DNA of 64,000 nt from the NCBI GenBank assembly GCA_039704465.1, contig JASFAU010000001.1, forward strand, positions 1,922,001 through 1,986,000. Direction: 5' to 3'. Numbering within the stretch: the first letter of the stretch is position 1; each line of letters starts with the position of its first letter. Below, piece after piece: positions 11,932-21,890 of this stretch. A model generated the notes under the pieces. It saw only the letters and a program-made list of their open reading frames with translations, did not search any database and was not told where the DNA came from. The stretch is from Plasmodiophora brassicae. Lineage: Eukaryota > Endomyxa > Phytomyxea > Plasmodiophorida > Plasmodiophoridae. A program made the translations under genes and the position numbers.

Positions 11932-11957
11932 ACGAAAGCGGTAATGTCTTGCTTCCG

Positions 11958-11963
11958 AATAAA
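11958..11963 (+). terminator. Polyadenylation signal AATAAA of MSP1
   Basis: Hexamer 27 nt after the MSP1 stop, within the 63-bp gap separating it from the convergent NPRL2 stop. Confidence 0.6.
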
Positions 11964-11994
11964 TAACCATGTTTACTTCAATCGTAGGGCACTG

Positions 11995-13630
11995 CTACCT
12001 CATTACCGTGACACAGTTATGGATTGAACTGATTAGATTCTCCACTTCGACACGTGAGGCATTGAGCCGACAGCAGATTTCGTCGAACGAGCACTGGCCA
12101 TCGAGCATATCAGCTAGCGTTTCGACTCGCGGGTTCATGAGTTGCCCAGGCCCGCCAGTGCTACAGTAACATCAGTAGGCTGCCAGACGAAGCAGAGTAA
12201 TGCGTCATTACCTGCTCAGAAGCATTGGATACACGTGGACTCGGCGAATCAGGCCGTTGACGAGGCCGAACGTGATGAAGCGTCGAACGTCAACAACGCG
12301 AGACTTGAGAATGAAGTTCGAGTCGACAAGCTGACGTATCCGAACACCGCGACGTAGCTGGGTGTACAGGCAGAATATGGCTCGTGGCGTAACCTGGCAC
12401 TACGTGTTACTGGCGTATGATAATCTGAATCTGCACGGGTCACATACCTTACTGGACGGATGCCTACATGTCACGAAATTTATGCACGCTGCCTGCATGT
12501 CGGGAAGCGTCGCGAGTTCACTGATACGAGGTGTGGCGCAGTACATGTTCGAGCTATCGGTGCAGCAGTAAGACACACAGGGTCACAGGTACCGGATCCA
12601 GCCATACAATTGGAAGATATCAATGAGAGCGATCAGATTGTAGAACAAAAGCTGGCGCAGGCATTCGGTCACAATCTCAACGTCAACCTGAGAGAGCTGC
12701 GCAATTCGCTTGACGAAATTGACGCCTGACATTGAAACTCAGGCTTGGACCACATCGCATTGTCAAACTGAACTCGCCATCGATGTACGGAAGTATTTGC
12801 TGAAGAGTCAGATCCCAGTGGTCCTTGTAAATGGTGACGTCGCCGATGAGCAAAGGGACTTCATGCATGCGAATCTTCCTAGGAGCCACTCGCTGGGGGA
12901 ACAGCTTCAAATTGATTTCCTGACGCAGGCAGGTTCGGCTTAGTATTTGAGTAGCAAGCTGGTGAAGGCACGTACCTTGTCAATGTCAGGGACGCAGACG
13001 GAGCACTCGCCGTACTCGCGTAATCCGACGAATATCAACGGAAGCATCTCTGCCAGCTTTGATTTCTTGAAAGAGTCAGAGAAGAATTCATTCTCGAGCT
13101 TCAACGGTTCAAGATGCGGGAGTCAATACACACAGAAAATGCCTCACCTCAAGCGATTCCAGCAGTCGGGCAAGCTTCTTCACGACACCGCTGAACGGCG
13201 CGGTGTCTACCGAGTTTGACAGAATGAAAACGACCTACGCAGTGTGAGGTCAAGCTAGATACAATCCCACAGGCAATGAACCAAGGCGTACATTGAAGAT
13301 GAGGCAGTTACGAATATACTTTGGATTCTCCAGGCGCACCAGGCAACCGACGAACTGATGACCGACCGCAGATCTAAAAACGGTATCAGCTCATTGGCCA
13401 CATCCATCGCGAACGATGCGTCCGACAATGTGACGAGCTTTCCGCACAACTCCTCGTCGGTGATGAGGTAATCGGAGATCTTCTCGAAGGTTTCAACAGA
13501 GAGGAACCTGCGCGGGTCAGTAAGGCGCCCACGGCGACACGCCCCCGACGTCGGCATACGATTCCGGGTGCTGGAAGCTGACGGTGGGGCCGACAACGTT
13601 GTCGAACTCGCACACGCATATGGCTTCCAT
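11995..13630 (-). CDS. NPRL2: GATOR1 subunit NPRL2
   Basis: Subunit of the GATOR1 complex, the GTPase-activating complex for Rag GTPases that restrains TORC1 when amino acids are low. Ten exons: 13560..13630, 13402..13507, 13292..13354, 13148..13234, 12976..13098, 12769..12919, 12593..12725, 12448..12553, 12212..12393 and 11995..12160; introns 39-57 nt. The 395-residue product follows human NPRL2 along its length: MEAICVCEFDNVVGPTVSF, FLSVETFEKISDYLIT, VVKKLARLLESLE, the hallmark HWDLTLQQILPYIDG, YCATPRISEL, FITFGLVNGLIRR and CSFDEICCRL near the end. Open frames on the plus strand here are shadows. An additional upstream exon is possible. Confidence 0.93.
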
Positions 13631-14192
13631 GAAGCGGCAGGCGTCGACACCGATGCATGCGCCGCGTCAACGCAGTTTGCTGGCCGGGTTGCTTTTGTGT
13701 CAGAGGTCATCCTCTGCGTCTGATACGTCCAGGTCCTGTCCGTAGCGGACAGAACAACAACGACAACGACAACAACACGACCAATAGGAGATAGCCACCC
13801 AATGCCCTGGCCCGTTCTTTTAGCCTCATGACCACGGATCCCGATGTATCTGGGTTACAGGAAGGCGTACCTATCGAAACGGGTTCCTCGAACCACACAG
13901 CGAACACTATGTACAAGGACCGCGAGTCCCCACCAGGATCCGACGTACTACTTCCCATGGGTATTCGTCGGAATTCGCAACGCCGAACGTCGTGCGCCGC
14001 CTGGTTTCGTGACGTTCCCAATGTTTCATATTCCGAGGTGGTCAGAATCGACTCATGCAACTACTGTCCAGCAGCGAGATCGCGGAAGAGGACATAACTA
14101 TGGGTACATATTTCTCCCCTGGAACGGCAGCGATAGGACGTATCTACAAAGCCGAAGTTCGGGCGCCGTAACGGTGTCCGGTTTTGGCGGCG
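13631..14192. promoter_or_regulatory. Shared intergenic region between NPRL2 and LMBRD1
   Basis: 562 bp between two head-to-head genes. Weak open frames on both strands (13707-14060 minus has a hydrophobic stretch) show no family match. The likely content is two promoters and 5' UTRs; no specific site could be identified. Confidence 0.5.
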
Positions 14193-15882
14193 ATGTGGTT
14201 CGAGGTCGCCATTGTGGGCACGCCGCTGGTGGGTCCACACGAACGCGCAGCATGTGAGTGCTGGTGTCCTAAGATTTCCTGTCGGGACAGGTGCTGCTGG
14301 CGGGCAGTGTAGCATTCGTCGTTGTGTATGCCGATCGAGCGGACAAGTCGGCGCTGTCCAGCACTGTCGCCACATTCGCGATCTTCCTCGCGATGTGCAC
14401 CATGTACACTATTGATATCGAATCTGAATGTGTGCTCCACTAAATTACTGTCCCGCTAGTTTCCTGCTCCCGTTCGACCTTTTCACGCTTGGCGACCGTG
14501 CCGGGACGTTGTCCGGATATCATGAAGGCATCAAGATAGCGTATCTCGGTATCGTTCTCGAAACGTGACCGCTCGTGCCCCCACTTACCCATGCACCCGA
14601 TTCAGCCTTTTATTGTTTGCTGGCCGCCTTTGCATTCTTCTTGTTGCCGTTCGCGTACTTCTTCTATGAGGAGGAAGACGGCACCGGGGAGACATTCCCG
14701 CAGGCCGTTCGCGCCTGCAAGTATACCGTTGGCGTTGTCATCGCCATCATCGCCATCGTTTCCCTGGCTTACGTCGTCAGACTGGGAAAACTGGATCCAT
14801 CGTCCTCGACAGTCGACGACCTGCTGTCGTTCGTCGTTGGGGCCATGCTCACGGTCGGGCTTGCCGGCTGGGTCTCCTACACGGCTTATGGTCTGGCGTA
14901 CCTGCCGCTCCAGGCGCTGCAGGTTACGGCAGAGGCGCCAGACCGATCGCTATCGCTAACTGCGGGTGAAGAGGTTGAAGCGGAACTGCTGCGAATTCAT
15001 GCCCAGATTGAGTACCTTCAAGCGCGATACATGAACCAGCCATCGAGTGCCTGGTCCAAGGAGGACCGTCTGGAGCTAGTCAAACTCGAGCACAGGGAGC
15101 GCCAGCTGGCGCAGCAGCAGGACGCTGTTGTCAGGGAAGTCGAACGGCTGCCCTCTGCACCATCGTTCCTGTCCCGTATCATGCATGGCGTGATCGGTGT
15201 CGTCTACCTCCTGCTCTCTTTGCTCGTCGCCACGTCGCTTCTCCTCGGGACCATCGATCGAGGGCTCAATTCGACGTGCGGGTTCTCGTGCGGATTTCAA
15301 ATCGATGGCCCGTCGTTGCCTGACCCGATTGGGCTTCTCCTGGTGCTGGCGTCATCGGCGTTCCCCGCCGATCTCATCTGCTTTGCCGTCCTGGTTGGGT
15401 ACCTGTTCTTGGCGACGCTGACAGGGATCATCCAGCTTGGCGTTAGGATCCTCTGCATTCGTCTGTACGCGATCAGCCCACGACGGACGAAGCCGAACGC
15501 CATGATGATGGCCATCTGGTTACTCTTGTTCCTTCTAGTTGCGATCAACGTGCAAATCCTGGTGCTTGCCCCACAGTACGCCACGTTCGGCCCACAGGCG
15601 ATTGCTGGTCCGGATGGCGAATCACCACCGTGCCGACTCCATGACTGGCAGGACGACGTGTCATCGACCAGGACACCGTGCGCCCTATCCGAGCTGGCGC
15701 GATTCAACAAGGCCGTCTTCGCCAACATTCCCTTGATCGGAACGCTGACGTTCGTCTCCAACATCCTGCTGCTGATTGTCATGTGCTGCACATCGATCTG
15801 GACGCTCTGCGTTGTACGACGCCGCGCCCACCTACGTGACATCGAGGGCACCGACGACCTCGCCGAGTACCTCGTCTCCTAG
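14193..15882 (+). CDS. LMBRD1: LMBD1-type lysosomal membrane protein (LMBRD1)
   Basis: Multi-pass membrane protein of the LMBR1-like family; the human relative works in lysosomal cobalamin export. Exons 14193..14228, 14291..14403, 14460..14548 and 14606..15882 with introns of 56-62 nt. The 504-residue product has about nine hydrophobic segments. Family landmarks in order: FLLPFDLFTLG after TM2, FAYFFYEEEDGTGE, VSYTAYGLAYLPLQAL, a hydrophilic coiled stretch around residues 200-240, RRTKPNAMMMAIWLL and ILVLAPQYATFGPQ. Length is close to human LMBD1 (540). The second exon end has an alternative GT six bases upstream. Cobalamin transport itself is inferred from family. Confidence 0.88.
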
Positions 15883-16057
15883 TCGTATAAACCATGTTAA
15901 CCTTGGCTTTCTATTTATTACGTTGTGGTCTTGTGGGGGGAGCCAAAACAGGCACGAGGCACCGCCGTCGACGAGGCCGAGTCGCCGCTCCACCTCGTCC
16001 ATTTGCTAAAGTACGTTGGTTGCCACGCAGCCGATACGTCGTCTGGGGGGTCTGCGG

Positions 16058-16497
16058 ATGACGGTTGGTTTGCAAGCCCGTCGGGTCGCACCGGCGGCGA
16101 CACTCGTTTTCGTTGCGGTGCTCGTTTGTGCAATGGCGGGCGTGGATGCCGTCGCCGGAGTGGAGGCGGAGTCGTATGTGATGCCTGTTGTCGATACTGA
16201 CAACGCGCGCGAGGTCCAGTTCCAGGCGTGGATGTCCGAGCACGGCAAGGTACGTTGTTGATCGCTGTATGGGAGGTGCCCGCCGCTAAGTTGCCTGGTG
16301 CGCAGGAATACCCGACCGTGGACGAGTACCACAAGCGACTCCGGATCTTCAGCGACAACGTCGACTACATCGAACGCACCAACGCAGCGGGCGGCCCGAC
16401 CCGGGTGAAGCTGAACAAGTACGCCGACCTGACGCTGGGCGAGTTCAAAGCGGCCAACTTCCGGATGCCCGACCATCGTCGTCATAAGCAGGCCTGA
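16058..16497 (+). CDS. Secreted stand-alone cathepsin propeptide inhibitor (I29 domain)
   Basis: Exons 16058..16249 and 16306..16497 (56-nt intron), 127 residues. An N-terminal signal peptide (ATLVFVAVLVCAMAGVDAVA) is followed by a complete inhibitor I29 domain: FQAWMSEHGKEY, then YHKRLRIFSDNVDYIERTN, and KLNKYADLTLGEFKAANF. In papain-like cysteine proteases this domain is the propeptide. Here a stop follows 13 residues after EFKAANF, and no catalytic QGQCGSCWAF segment was found downstream. This resembles free propeptide-like inhibitors (CTLA-2, crammer). Alternatives are an unidentified downstream protease exon or a truncated gene. Its probable role is inhibition of cysteine proteases in the secretory/lysosomal space. 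Confidence 0.78.
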
Positions 16498-16826
16498 GGC
16501 CAGCGCGAATGGGATCGTACTACTACAGCAACGGGCGTTAATTTCGGTTGTCCAGCACCTGCTGGCGGGCCTGCAGTGGGTTTCTGTACAATCTGCAAGA
16601 CGTGTACTGCGCCCACTGCTGTTCACTGGGAAGCGCGGCCGTTGCGGGTTCCGAATCCAGGGTTCTCGAACGTCCCAGAGTCGGACCCCGAATCGGTGAT
16701 ACCTTTCGGACGCAGGCGCAGTCTGCGTTTATTGTTCGCAACCGACCTGGACGACCTGTTGCCACAAGGACTGTTGCCTTGCCGTCGAGCAGCACGCGTC
16801 GACGGTGCGACCCCGCGCGTTTGGCC

Positions 16827-18548
16827 ATGTTCAAGCGGCAGGCAGCACCCGCACTGAGACAGGCCTCGCCACGCCTGTTCTTCACGTCCGAGTTCGACTG
16901 GTCACAGCTGAGCAAGGTCGCCAACGTTGCGTCGGTCTGGTAGAACGGTCAGCGAACTGAACGGCGGCCTTAGGACGCTCTGTTCGATGCCGAACGGTGC
17001 CTGATCATCTGTATCGGTGATATCGACGCCGGTCCCCATCCAAGCGTGCAAACGTCAGACGATAATGACCCCTACAGTATTGTTACGTCGGTGGCGCGCG
17101 TCGCCATGCGATGGGTCGCCGCTGATCGCGAATCTACTGTACGTAATGCTGACGAGGCCTGGTCCAATCAGAGCGTCTGATGTGACGCTCGCTTCAGTGC
17201 GTCGTTGCTCTAGCGCCTGGCGCTCTGCCATCCAGTGTCCCATTTGAGTGGGTTGTCGCATGCACAGCGTGCCAGTTCACTGAGGGTGCATCCCCTGAAG
17301 AATGCCTGCTGGCATTGCCGGCCAAGAAGCAGAGCTGGATCACCCGACTTACGAGCAGCAAGGCACCGGCCGTCACGGGTCGAGCGCGAGCGTTTTTCTC
17401 TGCCTATAAAGACCTGGTCGAGCAACCAGGTCCTTTCACCGTCCCCAGCCTGTGCTTGCGTTCGATCAGCATCGAGAACCTCCCCAACATCGATCCCGAC
17501 AGAGGGACCCGAATCCTGATCCTTGTCCTGATGAACAACCGCATCGTGTTCTCGACGATGCAACGCGCCGGTCGGCTGTCCTGGATCAAAACGTCAGGAG
17601 ACCCGGCGTGCTTCCCGGTCAACTGCATGGTTTGTGTCGTGCCGATCAAGTCAATGGCCATCGTGTGGGAGACTGACCGCGAGCGGTGGGCAGGTCCGCG
17701 GTCTCGTTACCGTTCGCGCGTATCACGTTCCTGAGAGGATGTCCAGGGATTCGCCTCGAATCATCCTGTTCGATACCGACGTGCACACTGGCGTAGCAGC
17801 GACCCGCGACATGGAAGTTACCCATCAGCGGGAATGCATGGACAACGTCCCTAGCAGTTTCCCGGCACAGTTCTCGGTCCAGGTCGAGTTCAGCACCGAG
17901 CCCGACGACCTGCGTCCTGCCGGGCCTGTCGTGCCAGAAGACAGGACTGACCATTCGGAGGCGGACGATTACCTGCTAGCGTTGAGCCTGCAGCAGATGG
18001 TGAGCCGGGAGAGCAGTCCAGACCGGCACGAGTCGCTGTCACCTGAGGCGCGTATTGCACCCAGCATTGATCAGAACGCCAGGTATTGACCAAACACCAA
18101 CCCTGTACGTTTGGTATCTGACTAAGCCATACCAGTCGCATAGGTTCATCGCAGGGAGAGGTTCCTTCCTGTACCTGCGTAATGCTTGATGAGTAAGACT
18201 GACGTCGTCTGATGGCAGGACCTGCGGCTTGTCATTGTCAGCAGCGATGACGATGGCGTCGTGCCCTATCGGGCGTTGATACCATTGGAGGCGTACCCGC
18301 AGGGTTCTCGTCCCGTCCGAATTCCCGGAGCGTCTCAGGGTCAGATTGACCGCCTCCCCGTATTTCAAGTGCCAGTAGACAGCCCGCTGCAGGCGCAGGT
18401 CTGCCTGATCTGCAAGGACAACTTCGCGTGCAACGACAGCGCTAGAACACTGCCCTGCATGCACATTCTGCACACGTCCTGCGTTACGGAATGGCTGTAT
18501 CGCCGTGCATCCTGTCCAGTCTGCCTCACGCCATTGCAGGACCACTAG
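16827..18548 (+). CDS. PTEN/auxilin-like pseudophosphatase + C2 + RING-H2 protein
   Basis: Exons 16827..16934, 16974..17138, 17198..17629, 17694 to about 17999 or 18085, and 18219..18548; the junction before the last exon is unresolved. Segment 1 follows the inactive phosphatase domain of auxilin/GAK/tensin: IVTSVARVAMRWVAADREST then CVVALAPGALPS, where active enzymes have HCxxGxxR, so the catalytic Cys/Arg are absent. Segment 2 resembles the PTEN-type C2 domain (SLCLRSISIENLPN, ILVLMNNRIVFS, LVTVRAYHVPERM, FSVQVEFST). Segment 3 is a C-terminal RING-H2: CLIC, LPCMH, ILHTSC and CPVC, suggesting E3 ubiquitin ligase activity at membranes. I know no family with this order. Domain 1 and 2 calls are by alignment in the head; the RING is clear. 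Confidence 0.7.
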
Positions 18549-18908
18549 GTAGACCGACGGATGAGCGCCCAACCTCAGTACAACCTAATATAGTGGAATG
18601 CCTTGAGAACGAGCACCATGCGCTTGGTGAACTGGGGGGTCGGATCCTGGTATGATGTGACAGGACACGTGGTCGAACGCGCCGCCGCGATCCTACCGAT
18701 CGAATGGGCCTGATGCTTCGCAGAAACACCGGGCGCATCCGCGAAGGGGAGGCCTCATGATATGTCCTCCAAAGGACGGGTCAGATCACGTCCCGCACAT
18801 TGGCGCGGACATGAACGCACCGAGTGTTACATACACACCGTTACGGATTGGTCGACCGGAAGGGGCGTTGTGCGCCGCCCCCCGGGCCCCTATTGTTCGG
18901 AGCCCGCC

Positions 18909-19916
18909 ATGGCCGACGTGCTCAACAGTGATTGCATACTGACGATCTCGCCGACGCAATGCATGGGGACGCGTGCCGGTAGGTGCCGCTCCCGTATGGT
19001 CGGGCCTGCCCCATTGGGTCTGATCCTGTGCGCGCGTGCAGATCTGTGGACCTACATATTCATGGCCGGGTTCAACTCCAGTATGGCCCTGGTCTTCATC
19101 GTCTACCGGTTGCCCGAACATCGCCGGCGGTTCTCCATGGCGATTAAGGACCCGAATCAGACGAAGAACACGATCTTTATTATGTACGCTCTGTTTGTCG
19201 TCGGCATGCTAGTCTCGACCTGGACGCTCGGCGACTTCGTGAACGTCGTCCGCGCCACCGACGGCGCCGCGTACTTCTCGCTGTGGTCTGTCCCGTACTT
19301 GACATCCATGAGCATCTTCCTGTCCAGCATCTGCATCCAGTACCTGCGCTTGTTCGAGATCACTCGATCGTCATCCGTCGTTGTCGCCCGATCTGAACTG
19401 GAGCGTCTGCTCGTCCTCTGGGCCTGCATATCTCCCCTGACGGCGTGCGCCATCATGATTATCAACATTCATGGTGGGTATCTGATCTATCGCGTGTACA
19501 CCATCCAACTTCTCTGCGAAACCACCATGTCGGTCGTTCTCCTGATCGCGGCCGAGATCTCGATAGGGAAACGCCCTCATCTGGACAATAACTCCCAGGT
19601 ACAATCATCGTTGTTTCGGATGGCACTCACCTGACGTTATGAATCGCAGGTGCGCCTCGTACGAAGGAACCTACGTCAAATGGTCGCCACTGCCTGCGTG
19701 CACACGACGCTGAACACGTTGCAGAACTTGATCGGCCTGTTTATGGCGCCAATTTGTGTCTGGCGGCTCATCGAGTGCCTGATGCTATGGAGCTTCCAGC
19801 GCTGCGTCAATATCGAAGCGTCAGGGACGAGTACGACCCATCATACGGCGGCGATCGTCCCCGTCCCGCCTGCACTGCTTGCCGACCAGGCAGGCGACTC
19901 CACCCCTAAACAATAA
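18909..19916 (+). CDS. Seven-pass-like membrane protein, unknown family
   Basis: Exons 18909..18978, 19042..19598 and 19650..19916, 297 residues. The first intron (63 nt) keeps frame, so read-through is formally possible, but donor GTAGGT and acceptor GCAG are good. About seven hydrophobic segments can be counted, for example FMAGFNSSMALVFIVYRL, IFIMYALFVVGMLVSTW, LLVLWACISPLTACAIMII and TTMSVVLLIAAEIS. A polar tail rich in Thr, Pro and Ala follows. Topology recalls the 7TM part of the 7TM-RGS genes and the 58.5-kb protein but no RGS domain is attached. Receptor function is only an inference. Confidence 0.6.
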
Positions 19917-19965
19917 GGTATTGCTGCACTTCATGTGCTGCCTAATGAGTCTCGATGCGTGTCCT

Positions 19966-20000
19966 GGTTTGGTTTGGTTTGGTTTGGTTTTATTTGTTTT
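19966..20000 (+). repeat. (GGTTT)n-like short tandem repeat
   Basis: Four to five consecutive GGTTT units followed by a T-rich tract, just downstream of the preceding gene. Too short to be telomeric; probably low-complexity DNA. Confidence 0.7.
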
Positions 20001-20344
20001 TCGCGCTTTTTTCTTTTCACGCAGGCGCCTCGGTCTCGAGTCCGAGGATCGAAGGATCAGCAGCAGAACGCCAACATCCCCCGGCCTGGCAGTGCCGGCC
20101 CGTCACCTTTGTACTGGGTTCATCGCGCCTTGGACGATATCGGAACGGGACGTGATTCGCTCGGACTTGTCGACTGCACTCTTGTCGGACCTCTTTCGCC
20201 ATACCGCCTATGCCGGGGAGCCGACATACACTTGTTACGGGCCGTTCCTTTACCTCCCAGACGCTCAAGCGAGACCCCTAATTGCTCTGGCACTTTGGGC
20301 TGCCTGATCAGTAAACACCCCTTCAACATTTACGGCTGTTGGTC

Positions 20345-20462
20345 ACCGGGACTTTTTTGGGGGAGTTCGTGCCTCGAACTGGGGACCTTGCGGTCCCGCG
20401 ACTGCTTGCTGACCTGTTGCTAGTACTCCTGACCAGCTAGGCCACTGGGGCAGCGCCCCATG
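20345..20462 (-). repeat. tRNA-like element (possible SINE head)
   Basis: On the minus strand a perfect match to the RNA polymerase III A-box pattern (TGGCCTAGCTGG) is followed about 70 nt later by GTTCGAGGC, a partial B-box. The intervening and flanking DNA forms perfect hairpins (GGGACC/GGTCCC around GCAA, and AGTTCG/CGAACT around AGGCA), and a run of six A follows. It does not fold as a standard tRNA, so a tRNA-derived repeat is more likely than a functional tRNA. Confidence 0.4.
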
Positions 20463-20595
20463 CGTGTCCTGGCACTGGGCGACAGCCTCTGCAGAGCATC
20501 CCGGTGGGCTCCTGGCTAAATTTGGACACGTTGGCCGGGCGTTTCCGGATTTCGGGACCGCACGAGCGGATCTGCTTGACCGTTGTAGAGCAGTG

Positions 20596-21399
20596 ATGGC
20601 GGGTGCCGCCCTGGAATATTCCATGTCGTCCAACGACGACCCCCCGACCGATGTAACGTTCCAACGCTCGCCGAGCTTTATGCTGGCCAGAGCGTCGTTA
20701 CGCTGCCTGAAGTCGGTTCGCGACCACTGGGCCGCCATTGCCCTGTGCCTCGCAATCGTCATCGGAATCGTGATGGTCGTTGTTGGTGCGACACTGCCGG
20801 ATGCGCCAGACCCGTCCCAGTCAGCGGGGCGTAACCCTGCACGAACTAGGGTGATGTGTCCTCGAAAGGCGACAGCAGCAATGCGAGAACTGGCTCTCGT
20901 AGCGGCAATCGCCGTCCTCGGGAGCGGTGCCGCTGTCGACAGTACCGGGTCGGCGCAGGGCCCTGCACGAGATGCTCGTAGTCGCCGCAGACCGCGTTTA
21001 TCATCGGAACTAAAGAGCGTCCTGACCCGGAAATGCGGTTTGCTCTCGGTCGGCCTGCTTGTTGCCCTGATCGCGTACAGTCGCTGCTGCACGTCTCGAA
21101 ACCGCTCAACCACACCGAGGCTGTCTAGCGTTCCACCCGCTGCCTCTGCGTCTTCATTCGATGCGTTGCCGAGTCACCTAGCGAGCGACGCTCGGCAACG
21201 GTTGCTTGTCTATGCCCATGGGTCCCTGTATCACTTGCAGCCAATCACTGGTACCGAACCGAGCGTACCCGATGGCTCCGACGTGTTCACTATCGGCCGG
21301 CTATACGACCCCGGAAACAGAACCGATCCGGCATCGCGCTTAACAGCGGATGCGCCACGCCAGAACGCACAGCATTCTTCGACAATGGGATATGATTAG
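20596..21399 (+). CDS. Hypothetical membrane protein
   Basis: Open frame of 267 codons from the ATG at 20596 (frame open further upstream to 20464). Two strong hydrophobic segments are seen: AAIALCLAIVIGIVMVVVGA and GLLSVGLLVALIAY. The first third has codon use like neighbouring genes; the middle is poorer and could hide an intron. No family recognised. Confidence 0.4.
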   Translation: MAGAALEYSMSSNDDPPTDVTFQRSPSFMLARASLRCLKSVRDHWAAIALCLAIVIGIVMVVVGATLPDAPDPSQSAGRNPARTRVMCPRKATAAMRELALVAAIAVLGSGAAVDSTGSAQGPARDARSRRRPRLSSELKSVLTRKCGLLSVGLLVALIAYSRCCTSRNRSTTPRLSSVPPAASASSFDALPSHLASDARQRLLVYAHGSLYHLQPITGTEPSVPDGSDVFTIGRLYDPGNRTDPASRLTADAPRQNAQHSSTMGYD

Positions 21400-21890
21400 C
21401 GTCGTTCGGTTCACCCACGTCCGTCATGTGCACAATGTGACGATCAAGAGCGGCGGCTGTTCGACTGCGGCACGATCCTGGCCAACAACCTACCTACATC
21501 ATGCCCACATCGCCAGGGAGACGTAGGCCGGCACCAGGTGCAGGCGCCATGTTGGGCCGGCCCGCTGCACGTGTTCTGTTCGGTCGGTGCACGTTGAACA
21601 GTAGCGTGGATATCAGGGCTCCCCCAGCCAAAGAATGAAATGCGATGTAATGGCATTGTGCTGTGGTTCCTCGTCATGGCGGTACGGTAGGGAATCGGTA
21701 ACGTCGCCAATTCAGTGCTAGCGACGGTCGGTGCCTGAGGAAAAACGTTCAAGTCCAGCTGGTTTGTCATCGACAGTCGTGCGCTGGGTCACGAGGTTAA
21801 CATGTGCCTCCCTTAACCGATCACGTTGAGGTACCTGCAGCGGTCGCGTGGACACTGGCTTTCCTCCTCATCCGACGCGCTCAGTCGGCG

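Noticed and set aside
12142..13219. Plus-strand open frames with TQTE-like motifs taken as a coiled-coil gene
   Set aside because: The minus strand encodes NPRL2 across the whole interval with ten in-frame exons; the plus frames are shadows.
16548..16943. Open frame after the I29 gene as the missing protease domain
   Set aside because: No Cys active-site, His or Asn motifs; its end (from 16827) is the first exon of the pseudophosphatase gene.
19966..20000. Internal telomeric repeat
   Set aside because: Only four to five GGTTT units, imperfect, within T-rich DNA.
20345..20462. Functional tRNA gene
   Set aside because: A-box present, but no consistent acceptor stem or T-arm.
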